The position numbers were made by a program, and so were the translations under genes. The notes beneath the pieces are model-generated. The model was not told the origin of the DNA and made no database searches. It saw nothing but the letters and a program-made list of their open reading frames with translations. A DNA stretch of 64,000 bases from Anaeromyxobacter oryzae (lineage in GTDB: Bacteria; Myxococcota; Myxococcia; Myxococcales; Anaeromyxobacteraceae): contig NZ_AP025591.1 in the NCBI RefSeq assembly GCF_023169945.1, positions 6,618,501-6,682,500 of the forward strand. The letters are read 5' to 3'. Numbering within the stretch: position 1 is the stretch's first letter; the number at the start of each line of letters is the position of its first letter. This document shows positions 52,860 through 61,981 of this stretch, piece after piece.

Positions 52860-54376
52860 CAGCTCGCCTTGCGGCGCGCCGCGTCGTTCGGCCGGCCGCC
52901 GCTGATGTCCGCCGACTGGATCTCCGCGAGCATCGCCTTCACCGACTCCGGCATCTGGGCGCCGCTCGCCATCCGGTGCATCTCGTGGCCGAGGTAGCTG
53001 TTCTCGATGAGGAGCTTCAGCACCTTCACCATGAACGAGCGCTTCCCGGGCGAGAGCTTGTCGAGGTTCTTGAACTTGTCGTGGAAGAAGTGGCCCGTCG
53101 CGCGGTGGAGCTCGGACTGCATCTCCTCCATGGTCATGTTGTCCGGCTTCATCACCGGCTCGACGAGGTTGTAGCGGCGGTAGTCGCGGGTCGCGACGCG
53201 CGAGTCGAGCTGCGGGGAGATGTCGGCGTACGGCCACGGCGTCAGGGCGAGGAAGAACGCCATGTCCGGCGCGTACCACTTCGCCAGCTCGACCGTCTTG
53301 CGGATCGACGCCGCGGTCTCCTCGGGCGTCCCCAGGACGAACGAGGTCTCCGACACCATGCCGTGGGCGTTGATGAGCTCGATGGCCTTCTTCGACTCGT
53401 TGACCTTGATGTCCTTCTGGTACAGGTCGAGCGTGCTCTGGGACGTCGACTCGACGCCCACGTAGACGTGGGAGACGCCGCCCTTCACGTACTTCGGGAG
53501 GATCGCCTCGTCGCGCAGGATGTCGTCGACGCGCGTCTCCATGAGGATCTCCATCCCCGTGCCACGCTCGATCATGAGGTCGAGGATCTTCTCCCAGCGG
53601 ACTCCGCTCGACGTCGGCGTCTCGTCGGAGAGCATCGTGACCCGGACGCCGTAGGTGTCGCGGAGCATCTCGAGCTCGGTCACGAACTTCAGCGGATCGC
53701 GGCCGCGCCAGGTGCGGGCCCAGAACTTCTGCTGGGAGCAGAACGAGCAGCGCTGCCCGCAGCCGCGCGCGGAGTTCGCGATGGCGAGGCGCCCCTCCGG
53801 CCGCGGGCGGTAGTAGTAGAGCGGCCAGTCGACGAGGTCCCACGCGGGCGTGAGCACGTCGAGATCGGGCTCGAACGGTCGCGGCTCGTTCGACACGGGG
53901 ACGCCGTCCTTGCGCCACGCGAGCCCGCGGATCCGGTCGTACCCCTCCCCCGCGGCGACCGCCTGGACGAGCTCCTCCATCGTGCGCTCGCCCTCGCCCC
54001 GGACCACGAAGTCGACGTTCGGGTCGTCCCGCAGGATCTGGTCCCAGCAGAACGTCGCGTGGACGTTGCCGACGACGGTCTTGACGGCCGGGTTCCATCG
54101 CTTCGCCGTCGCGCAGATGACCCGGGCGTCCGGCTCGGTGGCGGTGATCGCGGTCGTGCCCACGATGTCCGGCTGGAACTCGGCAATGACGTTCGCGATG
54201 TCCTGGTGCGACGCGAAGAGGCTCATCGCGTCGTAGATCCGGACCTCCGCCCCGGCCGCGCGCGCGGCGCCGCCGACGTACACGAAGCTGAGCGGGAGCC
54301 ACACGCCGGCGGCCTCGACCACGCCCGAGTGGTATGGGGAGGTGACCAGCAGGACCTTCGGACGGCGAACGGACAT
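52859..54376 (-). CDS. B12-binding-type radical SAM protein (BchE-like)
   Basis: A 505-aa enzyme. The N-terminal ~150 residues have a Rossmann fold like the cobalamin-binding domain of BchE-class enzymes (VWLPLSFVYVGGAARAAGAEV, IVGTTAITATEPDA), without the DxHxxG motif, as in much of this class. The radical SAM cluster motif C-x3-C-x2-C is at Cys206, Cys210 and Cys213 (RGCGQRCSFC). TIM-barrel parts follow (SHVYVGVESTSQSTLDLY). GAGGAG lies 7 nt before ATG 54376. Known relatives cyclise or methylate porphyrins, hopanoids and natural products; the substrate here is unknown. It is coupled to a cytochrome gene, which might supply electrons. Confidence 0.88.
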   Translation of the reverse strand: MSVRRPKVLLVTSPYHSGVVEAAGVWLPLSFVYVGGAARAAGAEVRIYDAMSLFASHQDIANVIAEFQPDIVGTTAITATEPDARVICATAKRWNPAVKTVVGNVHATFCWDQILRDDPNVDFVVRGEGERTMEELVQAVAAGEGYDRIRGLAWRKDGVPVSNEPRPFEPDLDVLTPAWDLVDWPLYYYRPRPEGRLAIANSARGCGQRCSFCSQQKFWARTWRGRDPLKFVTELEMLRDTYGVRVTMLSDETPTSSGVRWEKILDLMIERGTGMEILMETRVDDILRDEAILPKYVKGGVSHVYVGVESTSQSTLDLYQKDIKVNESKKAIELINAHGMVSETSFVLGTPEETAASIRKTVELAKWYAPDMAFFLALTPWPYADISPQLDSRVATRDYRRYNLVEPVMKPDNMTMEEMQSELHRATGHFFHDKFKNLDKLSPGKRSFMVKVLKLLIENSYLGHEMHRMASGAQMPESVKAMLAEIQSADISGGRPNDAARRKAS

Positions 54377-54430
54377 TCGGAAGCTCCTCGGCTGAGACGC
54401 TGAGCAAACTAGAGCGGTGGACTACTAGCA

Positions 54431-54469
54431 CGAACGGGGCCACGCCCCGTCCACGGGGTACACCGTTCG
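54431..54469. repeat. nested inverted repeats upstream of the radical SAM gene
   Basis: CGAACGG (54431) with CCGTTCG (54463-54469) encloses ACGGGGC-CAC-GCCCCGT (54434-54450). It lies 55 bp before the radical SAM start in a 282-bp divergent gap, where an operator would be expected. No clear promoter boxes are seen. Confidence 0.4.
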
Positions 54470-54658
54470 GAATCCCCCGTCATTACCGCCACGGACAGGC
54501 GCAGGGTTGCCTCGCATCAAGCAGGGCCGCGCAATGGTTGCGTATCACCACGATCCGGCGGTGCGGCAGAGCACGCAATGCGGGGCATTTCGCCCCCACG
54601 CCGCTGGCGAGCCACTTGCAATCACGCTGCGGAGGCGCCCGATGGGCGATGGAGAACC

Positions 54659-55009
54659 ATGCGCGAGAAGCTCACGATCCTGAACGCGTTCATCCACGAC
54701 GTCGCGACCGGCACGTGGCTGTCGACGCTGCTGCTGCTCACCCTCCTCCACCAGGAATCCCGGAAGCCGGCGTGGACGGCCGCCGCGGGCCTGGTGCCGC
54801 CGCTCGAGGCGAAGTTCCTCTGGCTCACGTGGATCAGCCTGGGCGTGATCGTCGCGACCGGCGTGGTCCGGTTGCTGACGTGGAAGGTGTTCGGCTGGAC
54901 CGGCGACATCGAGACGAGCCGGATCAAGCTGCTCAAGACGAAGCACGCCCTCCTCGGCGTGGTCTTCACGGCGGGCACCGTCTACCAGGTGATGCTGGTC
55001 GCGCGCTGA
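54659..55009 (+). CDS. small CopD/cytochrome b-like membrane protein
   Basis: A 116-aa protein with three hydrophobic helices (about residues 17-32, 52-72 and 95-114). Histidines occur next to them (FIHDVATGTW, LTLLHQES, KTKHALLGVV), the pattern seen in haem- or copper-handling membrane proteins, so a short CopD- or DUF2269-like protein is likely, but I cannot name a family. ATG 54659 follows GGAG by 4 nt. It diverges from the radical SAM gene and converges on the LuxE-like gene, with 22 bp between stops and no terminator. Confidence 0.65.
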   Translation: MREKLTILNAFIHDVATGTWLSTLLLLTLLHQESRKPAWTAAAGLVPPLEAKFLWLTWISLGVIVATGVVRLLTWKVFGWTGDIETSRIKLLKTKHALLGVVFTAGTVYQVMLVAR

Positions 55010-55031
55010 AGGCGACCCGCGACCCCGCGCG

Positions 55032-56537
55032 TCAGCTCTTCCCCGGGATGGGCCCGGGGCCCGGCGCCTCCGACTGCAGGCCGGCGGGGTGATCCGCGAG
55101 TGACTGCGCGTCGGCCTCGCCCTTGTACCAGTCGATGGGCCGCTCGCTCTGATCCTTGAACGTCTGGAGCGCGGCGTCGCGGAGCTTGGCCGCCTCGGCG
55201 TCCGACTGCGAGACGAGGATCTCGTCCACCACCTGCGGGCAGGACGCGACGGACCCCGGCCGCGCCTCGATCTCCTCGCGGATGCTCGGCGTCGCGACCT
55301 TCGGATCCTTCGCCGCCATCATCTTCAGCTCGATCGAGAAGTTCACGTAAGTCTCGAGCATGCGGAAGATGGCGGAGTCGCCCATCGCGGAGATCGGCTT
55401 CTCGTCCGGCAGCGGGGACACCTTGCCGTTCTCGAGCTTCGCGCGGCCGACCATCTCGCACCCGCGCCCGCCGTCGGTCGTGTAGCCGAGGTTGTCGGTG
55501 ATGACGGCGAGCACCGTCGGCACGTTCGCGAGGTCCCAGTGCGCGAGCAGCCCGACCTCGCCGTCCGGCAGCGGCTGGAGGGTCTTGATGTCCATCGCGA
55601 GGACGCGCGACCACCGCGGTACGGGGCGGGTCCGCTTCCGCGGCGGCAACCCCTTCACGTGGCGGCGGAGCGCGTCGTCGAAGAGGTTCGTCGCGGTCTC
55701 GGCCTCGCCGAGGACGTTCACGCAGTGCGTCTGCGGGATGCCGAGGATCTCCTCGACCATGGCGTAGTAGTCGTCTCGGCTCACCGGCCCGAACCGGCCG
55801 CGGTAGCCGCCGCCGTCGCAGATACGGCTGCCGGGCGGAAGCCGGAAGCTCATCTTCTTCCGGCGGCAGGCCTGGAAGAAGTACACGTAGGCCGACGTCG
55901 CGCCGATGAGCGCGACCGGGACGCCGCTCGCCTCGGACTCCCGGAGCGCCTTGAGCAGGTTCGTGACGTCGATCCCGCTCTTCCCGAGCAGGAACATGCT
56001 GTCGTCGGTGCCGAAGGCGCGCCGGGTCTGGTCCATCCCGATGGCCATCCCCATCGACGGCGCGAGCTCCGGGCTCGGCGCGAGGATCAGGATCCGGCAG
56101 CGCTTCCCCTGCTCGAAGTCGGGGAAGAGGTACGACCCCGTCATCATCCGGTTCGCGCCGAACACGAGCCGCTTCCCGTCCTCGTCGCGGAAGATTCGGC
56201 CGCGCTGCGTGAGGCTCGTCGTGCCGCCGGTGAGGCATCCCATCACCGCCTTCTCGACCGGGAAGGACGCGACGAGGTGCGTCTTGAACATGTCGTTATA
56301 GACGAGCGGGACGTCCTCCCAGCGGGAGACGTCTCCGGGGCGGACCTTCTTCGCGTCGCAGAACTCGCGGAAGATCGGGTTCACCTCGTACTGCATCGCG
56401 AACATCCGCAGGCAGTAGTCGTCGAAGTCCGGGACCTCGGCGTCGACGCCCGCCTCGATGAACTTCAGCACGTCCTCGGTGAGGGCGCGGCGCTCGGCGT
56501 CTGCGCGGGAGGAGGGGGCGGCGGACGTCTGGGCCAT
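55032..56537 (-). CDS. LuxE-like acyl-protein synthetase
   Basis: A 501-aa cytosolic enzyme of the LuxE/phenazine acyl-activating group. The ATP-binding segment is CLTGGTTSLTQRGRIF, followed by FPDFEQGKRCRILILAPSPELAP, NVLGEAETATNLFDDA, LLAHWDLANVPTVLAVITDNLG and GRGCEMVGRAK, matching the LuxE domain in order. LuxE activates a fatty acid as acyl-AMP and moves it to a cysteine. No lux genes are here, so bioluminescence is not implied; the group also occurs in polysaccharide and surfactant loci. ATG 56537 has GGAGG 9 nt upstream. The gene stands alone. Confidence 0.85.
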   Translation of the reverse strand: MAQTSAAPSSRADAERRALTEDVLKFIEAGVDAEVPDFDDYCLRMFAMQYEVNPIFREFCDAKKVRPGDVSRWEDVPLVYNDMFKTHLVASFPVEKAVMGCLTGGTTSLTQRGRIFRDEDGKRLVFGANRMMTGSYLFPDFEQGKRCRILILAPSPELAPSMGMAIGMDQTRRAFGTDDSMFLLGKSGIDVTNLLKALRESEASGVPVALIGATSAYVYFFQACRRKKMSFRLPPGSRICDGGGYRGRFGPVSRDDYYAMVEEILGIPQTHCVNVLGEAETATNLFDDALRRHVKGLPPRKRTRPVPRWSRVLAMDIKTLQPLPDGEVGLLAHWDLANVPTVLAVITDNLGYTTDGGRGCEMVGRAKLENGKVSPLPDEKPISAMGDSAIFRMLETYVNFSIELKMMAAKDPKVATPSIREEIEARPGSVASCPQVVDEILVSQSDAEAAKLRDAALQTFKDQSERPIDWYKGEADAQSLADHPAGLQSEAPGPGPIPGKS

Positions 56538-56896
56538 GGGAGCTTGCCTCCGTGACGGGAGCGGCCCGGCCGCGAACCAAGGGCCGGGAGGCGCCGTCCT
56601 GTGTGAAACGCAACTTCCGTAGCACCGGCCGTGAGACCGTGTCAAAGCGCGGGGCGGCGGCTCCGCGCAAGGGCTGCGGGGTGCCCGCGGAACGAGCAGA
56701 CCGGCGGATTTTCGTGCAGGTGGCGAGCGCGGCCGGATCGCTCGGCGCGCCGCTTTCGGGATCGGCTTGATTCACGCTCCGTGATCGTACGCCTCTCGCG
56801 CGCGCCGGCCGGCTCGCCCCCCGCGAAGCGGGCTGGTCGGCCCTTTCCCGAGCCCCCTGCCTGGAGATAGGCTCCGCGGATCGCGATGGGCACGGC
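56538..56896. other. 359-bp intergenic region, divergent promoters not identified
   Basis: The gap separates the LuxE-like gene (minus) from the YfhO-like gene (plus). It contains a small palindrome TCACG-CTC-CGTGA near 56775 and no gene, RNA or convincing promoter that I can see. Confidence 0.5.
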
Positions 56897-59197
56897 ATGA
56901 ACAAGCTCCGGCTCCCGGCGATGCGAGCGGGCTATCCGCTCGCGATCGCGTGCGCAGTGCTCGCGCCGCTCGGCGTGCACTGGGTGGTGGGGCGAACCCT
57001 CGTCTGCCTCGACACCCAGATCCTCTATGCGCCGCAGCGCTGGATGGTCGACGAGGCGCTCCGCGCGTTTCGCCTTCCGCTCTGGAACCCCTACATGGGC
57101 GCCGGGGTGCCGTTCCTGGCCGACGCGATCCACGGCGTGCTCCACCCCGTGTCGGTCCTGACGGCCTGGCTCGACACCGATCGCAGCGCCGACGTCCTCA
57201 TCGGCGGGTACGTGGCGTGCGCCGGCGTGGGCGCCGCGCTCGTCGCGCGGGACATGGGCGCCACCCGCCCGGGCGCTGCGGCCGCTGCCGTCGTCTTCGG
57301 AACGTCCGGGTACGTTCTGTCCATGACGGGCAACCTGGTCTTCCTTGCCGGCGCCGGGAGCCTCCCGTTCGCCGTCGCTGGATTGCGGCGGTTCGCGGCA
57401 GCTCCTGGGCCGGTCAGCTTCGCCTTCGGCGTCGGCGGAGTGGCCGTGCTGGCGCTCTCCGGAGACGCCCAGGCGCTGATGGTGTCGGGCGTCCTCGCCT
57501 TGGCGCTCGCGTGGGAGGCCGCCGGGGCGCGCGGCGGATCCCGCGCTGCGATCGCGGGGTTCGTGGGGCTGCTGGTGGCGGGGATCCAGCTCGTCCCGTC
57601 CGCCGTGCACGTGGAGAGGACCGTGCGCGCCGCCGGGACCTGGTTCCGGACTCCGTTCGTGTGGGCACTCGAGCCGACACGGGTCGCGGAGCTCGTCACT
57701 CCCGGGCTGATGTCGGGGCCCGACCCGTTCGTCGACCGCGTGTTCGAGGCGCTCGCAGGCCCCGGCGGCTGGCCGGTCGGCACGCTTCCGCGCCCCTTCT
57801 CGCAGAGCATTTTCATCGGGCTCGTGCCGATCGCCCTGGCCGTCGTGGGGGTCCGCGAAGGTCGGCGCGGGCGCGTGCTGGGGTCACTCGCCCTCCTGCT
57901 GCTCTGGATCGCGCTGGGGCCCAGGCTCGGGGCAGAATCGGTGCTCCGACACGTCCCCCTGTGGCGGTCGTTCCGATACTCCGAGAAGCTGGTCGCACCG
58001 CTGACGCTCGTCGTCGCTGTCCTGGCGGGCCTCGGTCTCGACGCCGTTGCCGAGCGGCGCGCGCGGGGGCGGTGGCTCTGCATCGCGGCGGCGATGCTCG
58101 CGCTCGTGTCGGTGTCGGCGCTCCTTCTCGTAGCGTCCGCGCTCCCGCCCGACGCGGCCTCGATGGCGAACGCCCGCATCCTGCGGGGTGCGTCGCACGT
58201 CTCGATCGCGAGCATCGCGCTCGTGGGCTGGGTCGTGCTTCGAGATCGCCTCGGCGTCGGCGGGGGCAGGTTCGCGCTCCTCGGCCTCGTGTGGGCGAGC
58301 ATGGCCGCGGCGTCCCCGATCGCGCTCCGTCCCGGCGACGTGACGTCCCGCCTCGGCGTCCCGGGGCCGTCACTCGACGCGCCAGCGCCTGGGCCCAGGC
58401 TCCTCGTCCCGTACACGCACGAGCCGCTCTCGGTCGATCCCGGGTTCGACTGGTCCGACCAGGCAGGGCGCGTTCACGCGCCGATCGGCTACCCCGCGTA
58501 CCACGTACGATCGCGGCTCGACTCGATGTACGTGTACAACGCGATGGCGCCAGCGCGGCTGTCGCGCCTCAACCAGGCGCTGTCGGTTCACTGGGCCGAG
58601 GTGGCGCGGCGCTACGCGGTCACGCACGCCGCGGTCGCGCGGCCCATCACGTTCCAGCAGCAGACGCTCTACGCTCTGGCGACGAGCGGCGCGAAGCGGG
58701 TGGCGCTCGGCCCCGACGGCGACGAGCTCTGGGCCGTTCCCCACAGGGACTGGGCGACCTTCGCGCTCGATGTCCACGGCGTGGAGGACGTCCAGGAGGC
58801 GATCTTCGAATTGGCGGGCGGCACCGACGCCGTCCTCGTGGAGTCTCGGGGACAGTTCGCAGTCGCGCCCGGCCGCGTGCTGTCGATCCAGCGCGGGCTC
58901 GAGTCGCTGCGCGTCGAGGCGGAGGCGGATGCGGCCGCCACGCTGGTGATCGCCGACGCCTGGTGGCCGGGGTGGGAGGCGACCATCGACGGCTCCGTCG
59001 TCATGGTCTACCCCGCCGACGTACTCGTTCGAGCGGTACGGTGGCCGCCGGGCCATCACGTGCTCGAGATGCGTTACCACCCACCTGAGGTGGCCACCGG
59101 CATCCTCGTCTCCGCGGTCGGGATCGCGGCACTCGCGCTCGGGATGGCCGTCCTGCGTCGCGTGTCGACGGCTCGGCGAACGACGCCCGGCACCTAG
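56897..59197 (+). CDS. YfhO-like polytopic membrane protein
   Basis: A 766-aa protein with about a dozen membrane helices up to residue ~480, followed by a large exported C-terminal domain and one last helix (VGIAALALGMAVL). LCLDTQILYAPQRW near the start, LPLWNPYMGAGVPFLADAIHGVLHP, FGTSGYVLSMTGN and the C-terminal ADAWWPGWEATIDG match the YfhO group of glycosyltransferase-C-fold membrane proteins, some of which act in lipoteichoic-acid glycosylation. Substrate here is unknown. ATG 56897 has only a weak ribosome site (GGGCACGGC). It converges with the propeller lipoprotein gene. Confidence 0.85.
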   Translation: MNKLRLPAMRAGYPLAIACAVLAPLGVHWVVGRTLVCLDTQILYAPQRWMVDEALRAFRLPLWNPYMGAGVPFLADAIHGVLHPVSVLTAWLDTDRSADVLIGGYVACAGVGAALVARDMGATRPGAAAAAVVFGTSGYVLSMTGNLVFLAGAGSLPFAVAGLRRFAAAPGPVSFAFGVGGVAVLALSGDAQALMVSGVLALALAWEAAGARGGSRAAIAGFVGLLVAGIQLVPSAVHVERTVRAAGTWFRTPFVWALEPTRVAELVTPGLMSGPDPFVDRVFEALAGPGGWPVGTLPRPFSQSIFIGLVPIALAVVGVREGRRGRVLGSLALLLLWIALGPRLGAESVLRHVPLWRSFRYSEKLVAPLTLVVAVLAGLGLDAVAERRARGRWLCIAAAMLALVSVSALLLVASALPPDAASMANARILRGASHVSIASIALVGWVVLRDRLGVGGGRFALLGLVWASMAAASPIALRPGDVTSRLGVPGPSLDAPAPGPRLLVPYTHEPLSVDPGFDWSDQAGRVHAPIGYPAYHVRSRLDSMYVYNAMAPARLSRLNQALSVHWAEVARRYAVTHAAVARPITFQQQTLYALATSGAKRVALGPDGDELWAVPHRDWATFALDVHGVEDVQEAIFELAGGTDAVLVESRGQFAVAPGRVLSIQRGLESLRVEAEADAAATLVIADAWWPGWEATIDGSVVMVYPADVLVRAVRWPPGHHVLEMRYHPPEVATGILVSAVGIAALALGMAVLRRVSTARRTTPGT

Positions 59198-59227
59198 GCA
59201 GTTCGTTGCACCGCCTTCACCGGACGC

Positions 59228-60562
59228 TCACAACCGCTCCACCTTCCAGGCGAGCCTTCGCCCGTCCTTCACACCGTAGGCGATCGCCTTTCCGTCGGCT
59301 GTGAACCGGACCGGGAAGACCTGCTCGTACTCGGGGAGCTGCCGGATCACCGCGCCGGTCGCCTGGGCCACGACGACGAAGCGCTTCCCGCCCTTCCGGG
59401 CGCGGTACACCAGGTACTGGCCGTCGGGGCTGAAGACGGGGTCGACGACCCGATCGAACGGCGGCCCCTCGTTGCCGTTCGTTACGACGAACCACGCATC
59501 GCCGCGCTGGGCGGCGTACGCATGCGCCCCGCCGTCGCGATCGTAGAGCAAGCCTTCCGCCGACTGATACGCGCCCTCCGCCGCGCGTTCGACGAAGTAC
59601 TGACGGAGCGTGACCGCGCCGTTCGTGATCACCATGGCCGCCAGGCCGCGCCCGTCGGGCCGGATCGCCGGAAGGCTGATGATCTCCTCCCCGGCCGCCA
59701 TCGGCATCTCGCGATCGTCCAGCACCAGCACGTACTGCCCCGACTTCACGGCGAGGTATGCGAGGGAGCCGCCGTCGGGCCCGAACGCGACGTTGTAGAC
59801 GGCGTCGTGAGCCGGCCCGCGCTTCACGTCGCCGGGGGCGCCGGTCGCGAACGTGAGCACGAGCTGGCCATGGTCGCTCGCCGCGACCGCCGCGACCCTC
59901 GAGGCCTCGGCGTTCAGCACGGCGTTCGAGACGCGCGCATCGATGACCGTCGGCTTCTCGAACCGGAGATCGCTGACGACGAGGCGCCCGACCCCCGCGT
60001 CGTCCACCTCGTCGACGTACACGATCCGGGACGAGTCTCCGCTGAACGCATGCATGCCGTACCGCGTCTTCGTGCGCGCGTTCTCGATGTCGTCCACCAC
60101 GAGCCGCCACGAGGCGTCGACCTGCGCCTGGTACGCGAGGTGCTCTCCGTCCGCGCTGAAGACGGGGGATGCGACGTTGCCGAAGCTCTTCCCCTCCGTG
60201 CCGTCCACGACCATGCGCCACTTGCCGTCGACCCGGGCGCCGAAGGCGCACCGCCGGCCGTCCGGACTGAGCACGACGTTCGCCACCGCGTCGTACGCCT
60301 TCTTGCCGGCGCGGCCGTTGTGGACGACCCGGTACTTTCCGCCCTCCTCGAGTACGTACGCGACTCCTCCGCCCCGGTCGCTGAAGAGCAGCTCCGGGGA
60401 CCGATCGTCCGGAAGCTCCGCCAGGACTGCCGGCTTGTCGGACACCGCGGCGAGGGCCGGACCGGGGCCGCGCGCTCCGGGGTCCCGGCCGCAGCGCGAG
60501 CATCCGGAGAGGCCCAAGGTGACGCAGCAGACGGCGACCTGCAGGCGCAGGAACGATCGCAT
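59228..60562 (-). CDS. beta-propeller lipoprotein (TolB/WD40-like)
   Basis: A 444-aa lipoprotein with lipobox LGLSGC after residues 1-20. Repeated blades with SPDG/SADG turns (NVVLSPDGRRCAFGARV, SPVFSADGEHLAYQAQV, YNVAFGPDGGSLAYLAVK, DPVFSPDGQYLVYRARKG) make a TolB-like propeller. ATG 60562 starts the signal peptide. It is the last gene of a minus-strand group after a radical SAM gene (35-nt gap). The role is unknown; propeller lipoproteins often dock partners at the outer membrane. Confidence 0.85.
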   Translation of the reverse strand: MRSFLRLQVAVCCVTLGLSGCSRCGRDPGARGPGPALAAVSDKPAVLAELPDDRSPELLFSDRGGGVAYVLEEGGKYRVVHNGRAGKKAYDAVANVVLSPDGRRCAFGARVDGKWRMVVDGTEGKSFGNVASPVFSADGEHLAYQAQVDASWRLVVDDIENARTKTRYGMHAFSGDSSRIVYVDEVDDAGVGRLVVSDLRFEKPTVIDARVSNAVLNAEASRVAAVAASDHGQLVLTFATGAPGDVKRGPAHDAVYNVAFGPDGGSLAYLAVKSGQYVLVLDDREMPMAAGEEIISLPAIRPDGRGLAAMVITNGAVTLRQYFVERAAEGAYQSAEGLLYDRDGGAHAYAAQRGDAWFVVTNGNEGPPFDRVVDPVFSPDGQYLVYRARKGGKRFVVVAQATGAVIRQLPEYEQVFPVRFTADGKAIAYGVKDGRRLAWKVERL

Positions 60563-60597
60563 CGATGACCTCACGGGTTGGTGTCCCCCGGACGGCA

Positions 60598-61953
60598 CTA
60601 CCGGGCGGACGCGATGGCGGGCAACGCCTGCTTCTCGCGCGCGGCGCGCTTCCCCGCTTTCCACTTCTCGTACGCGATCTTCATGCCCTTGCGCACGGGG
60701 AGCTGGTTCATCAGCGAGAGAATGTGCGCGTGAGGGAAGCCCGAGAGCGGCACGTCGAGCATGTGCTTCCAGACGCGGCCGGTACGGAGCAGCTCGAGCG
60801 ACGTCTCGTAGAACAGCTTTTCGCGCGCGTCGGGCGTCATCCGAGGATCGGGGTGCTCGAACAGTGCGTACGCGCCCGTGTAGTACTCCCAGCCGAGGTC
60901 CTTGTAGAGGTAGGGCTCGTACTGCTTGCGAAGCTCGGAGCCGGGGTACGGGACGGCGAGCGACGGGTGCATGCTCACGCCGAGGCGGTCCGCGACGTCA
61001 ATCGCGCGCTGGTAGTCGTCGATCGAGTCCGCGCGCGAGCCGAGCATGAAGAACAGCGACACGTCGATGCCGTGGTCCTTGAGCGTCTTCACCGCGCGCT
61101 CGCGGTCGGTGCCGACCTTGCGGTCCGCGCGGAAGGCCTCGAGCGCCCCTTCGGACATGGACTCCCAGCCCACCCAGACCGTCAGCATCCCGGCCTTCCG
61201 GGCGGCGTCCAGCATCCTCGGGCCCTCGGGCGAGAGGACCGGGGCGAGGCTCCCGAAGCCCATCCACTTCTTCTTGCTGCCGCGGAGCGCGGTGAAGAGC
61301 TCGATGGCGCGGTCGATCTTCCCGAGCCACCAGATGTTCTCGTCGCCGTTGATGTACATCCGGCCGGGGATCGCATCGACGTCGCGGACGACGTCGTCGA
61401 TCGGGCGCATGCGGATCTTCGGGCCGAACACCTTGTTCACCGTGCAGAAGCTGCACGGGTACGGGCAGCCGCGCGCGGTGTTGAGGATCCGGAAGTCGTG
61501 GCCGTGCTTCAGCAGACCGTAGAGCGGCGTCGGGAGGTCGTCGAGCTCGATCCGGTCGCCGCGGTAGTAGGGCCGGAGCGACCCCGCGCGGAAGTCCCTC
61601 AGGACCTGCGGCCACACCGACTCGGCCTCTCCGACGACCACCGCGTCGGCGTGGGCCTTCGCCTCGTCGGGGAGCGCCGAGACGTGCATCCCGCCCAGCA
61701 CGACCTTGATGCCGCGCGCGCGCAGGGCGTCGGCGATTCGGTAGCCGGGGACGGCGGTGGGCGTGAGGAGACTGATCGCGGCGAGATCGCACTGCAGCGT
61801 GTCGAACACGTCCGGCGTGGCGCTCGCGCTGTAGAGCTCGATGTCGATGCTCGGGTCGGCCCGCCGCGTGAGGGCGGCGAGGTACTCGAGGATGGGCGGA
61901 GCGACCGGCGTCCACCCGAACGGCAACGGAGGCTTGATGATGCAGAGCTTCAC
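60598..61953 (-). CDS. B12-binding-type radical SAM protein
   Basis: A 451-aa enzyme. GTG 61953 begins VKLCIIKPPLPFGWTPVAPP, a normal start for the cobalamin-type N-terminal Rossmann domain (KVVLGGMHVSALPDEA). The radical SAM motif is Cys163, Cys167 and Cys170 (RGCPYPCSFC). Barrel strands follow (RMYINGDENIWW, TVWVGWESMSEGALEAF). It resembles the BchE/P-methylase class and is distinct in sequence from the radical SAM protein at 52859. It sits 28 nt after ccsA, so it may act with cytochrome maturation or simply share the transcript. Substrate unknown. Confidence 0.87.
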   Translation of the reverse strand: MKLCIIKPPLPFGWTPVAPPILEYLAALTRRADPSIDIELYSASATPDVFDTLQCDLAAISLLTPTAVPGYRIADALRARGIKVVLGGMHVSALPDEAKAHADAVVVGEAESVWPQVLRDFRAGSLRPYYRGDRIELDDLPTPLYGLLKHGHDFRILNTARGCPYPCSFCTVNKVFGPKIRMRPIDDVVRDVDAIPGRMYINGDENIWWLGKIDRAIELFTALRGSKKKWMGFGSLAPVLSPEGPRMLDAARKAGMLTVWVGWESMSEGALEAFRADRKVGTDRERAVKTLKDHGIDVSLFFMLGSRADSIDDYQRAIDVADRLGVSMHPSLAVPYPGSELRKQYEPYLYKDLGWEYYTGAYALFEHPDPRMTPDAREKLFYETSLELLRTGRVWKHMLDVPLSGFPHAHILSLMNQLPVRKGMKIAYEKWKAGKRAAREKQALPAIASAR

Positions 61954-61981
61954 GTGAGCCCTCGGCCCTCCCAAGGATTCG

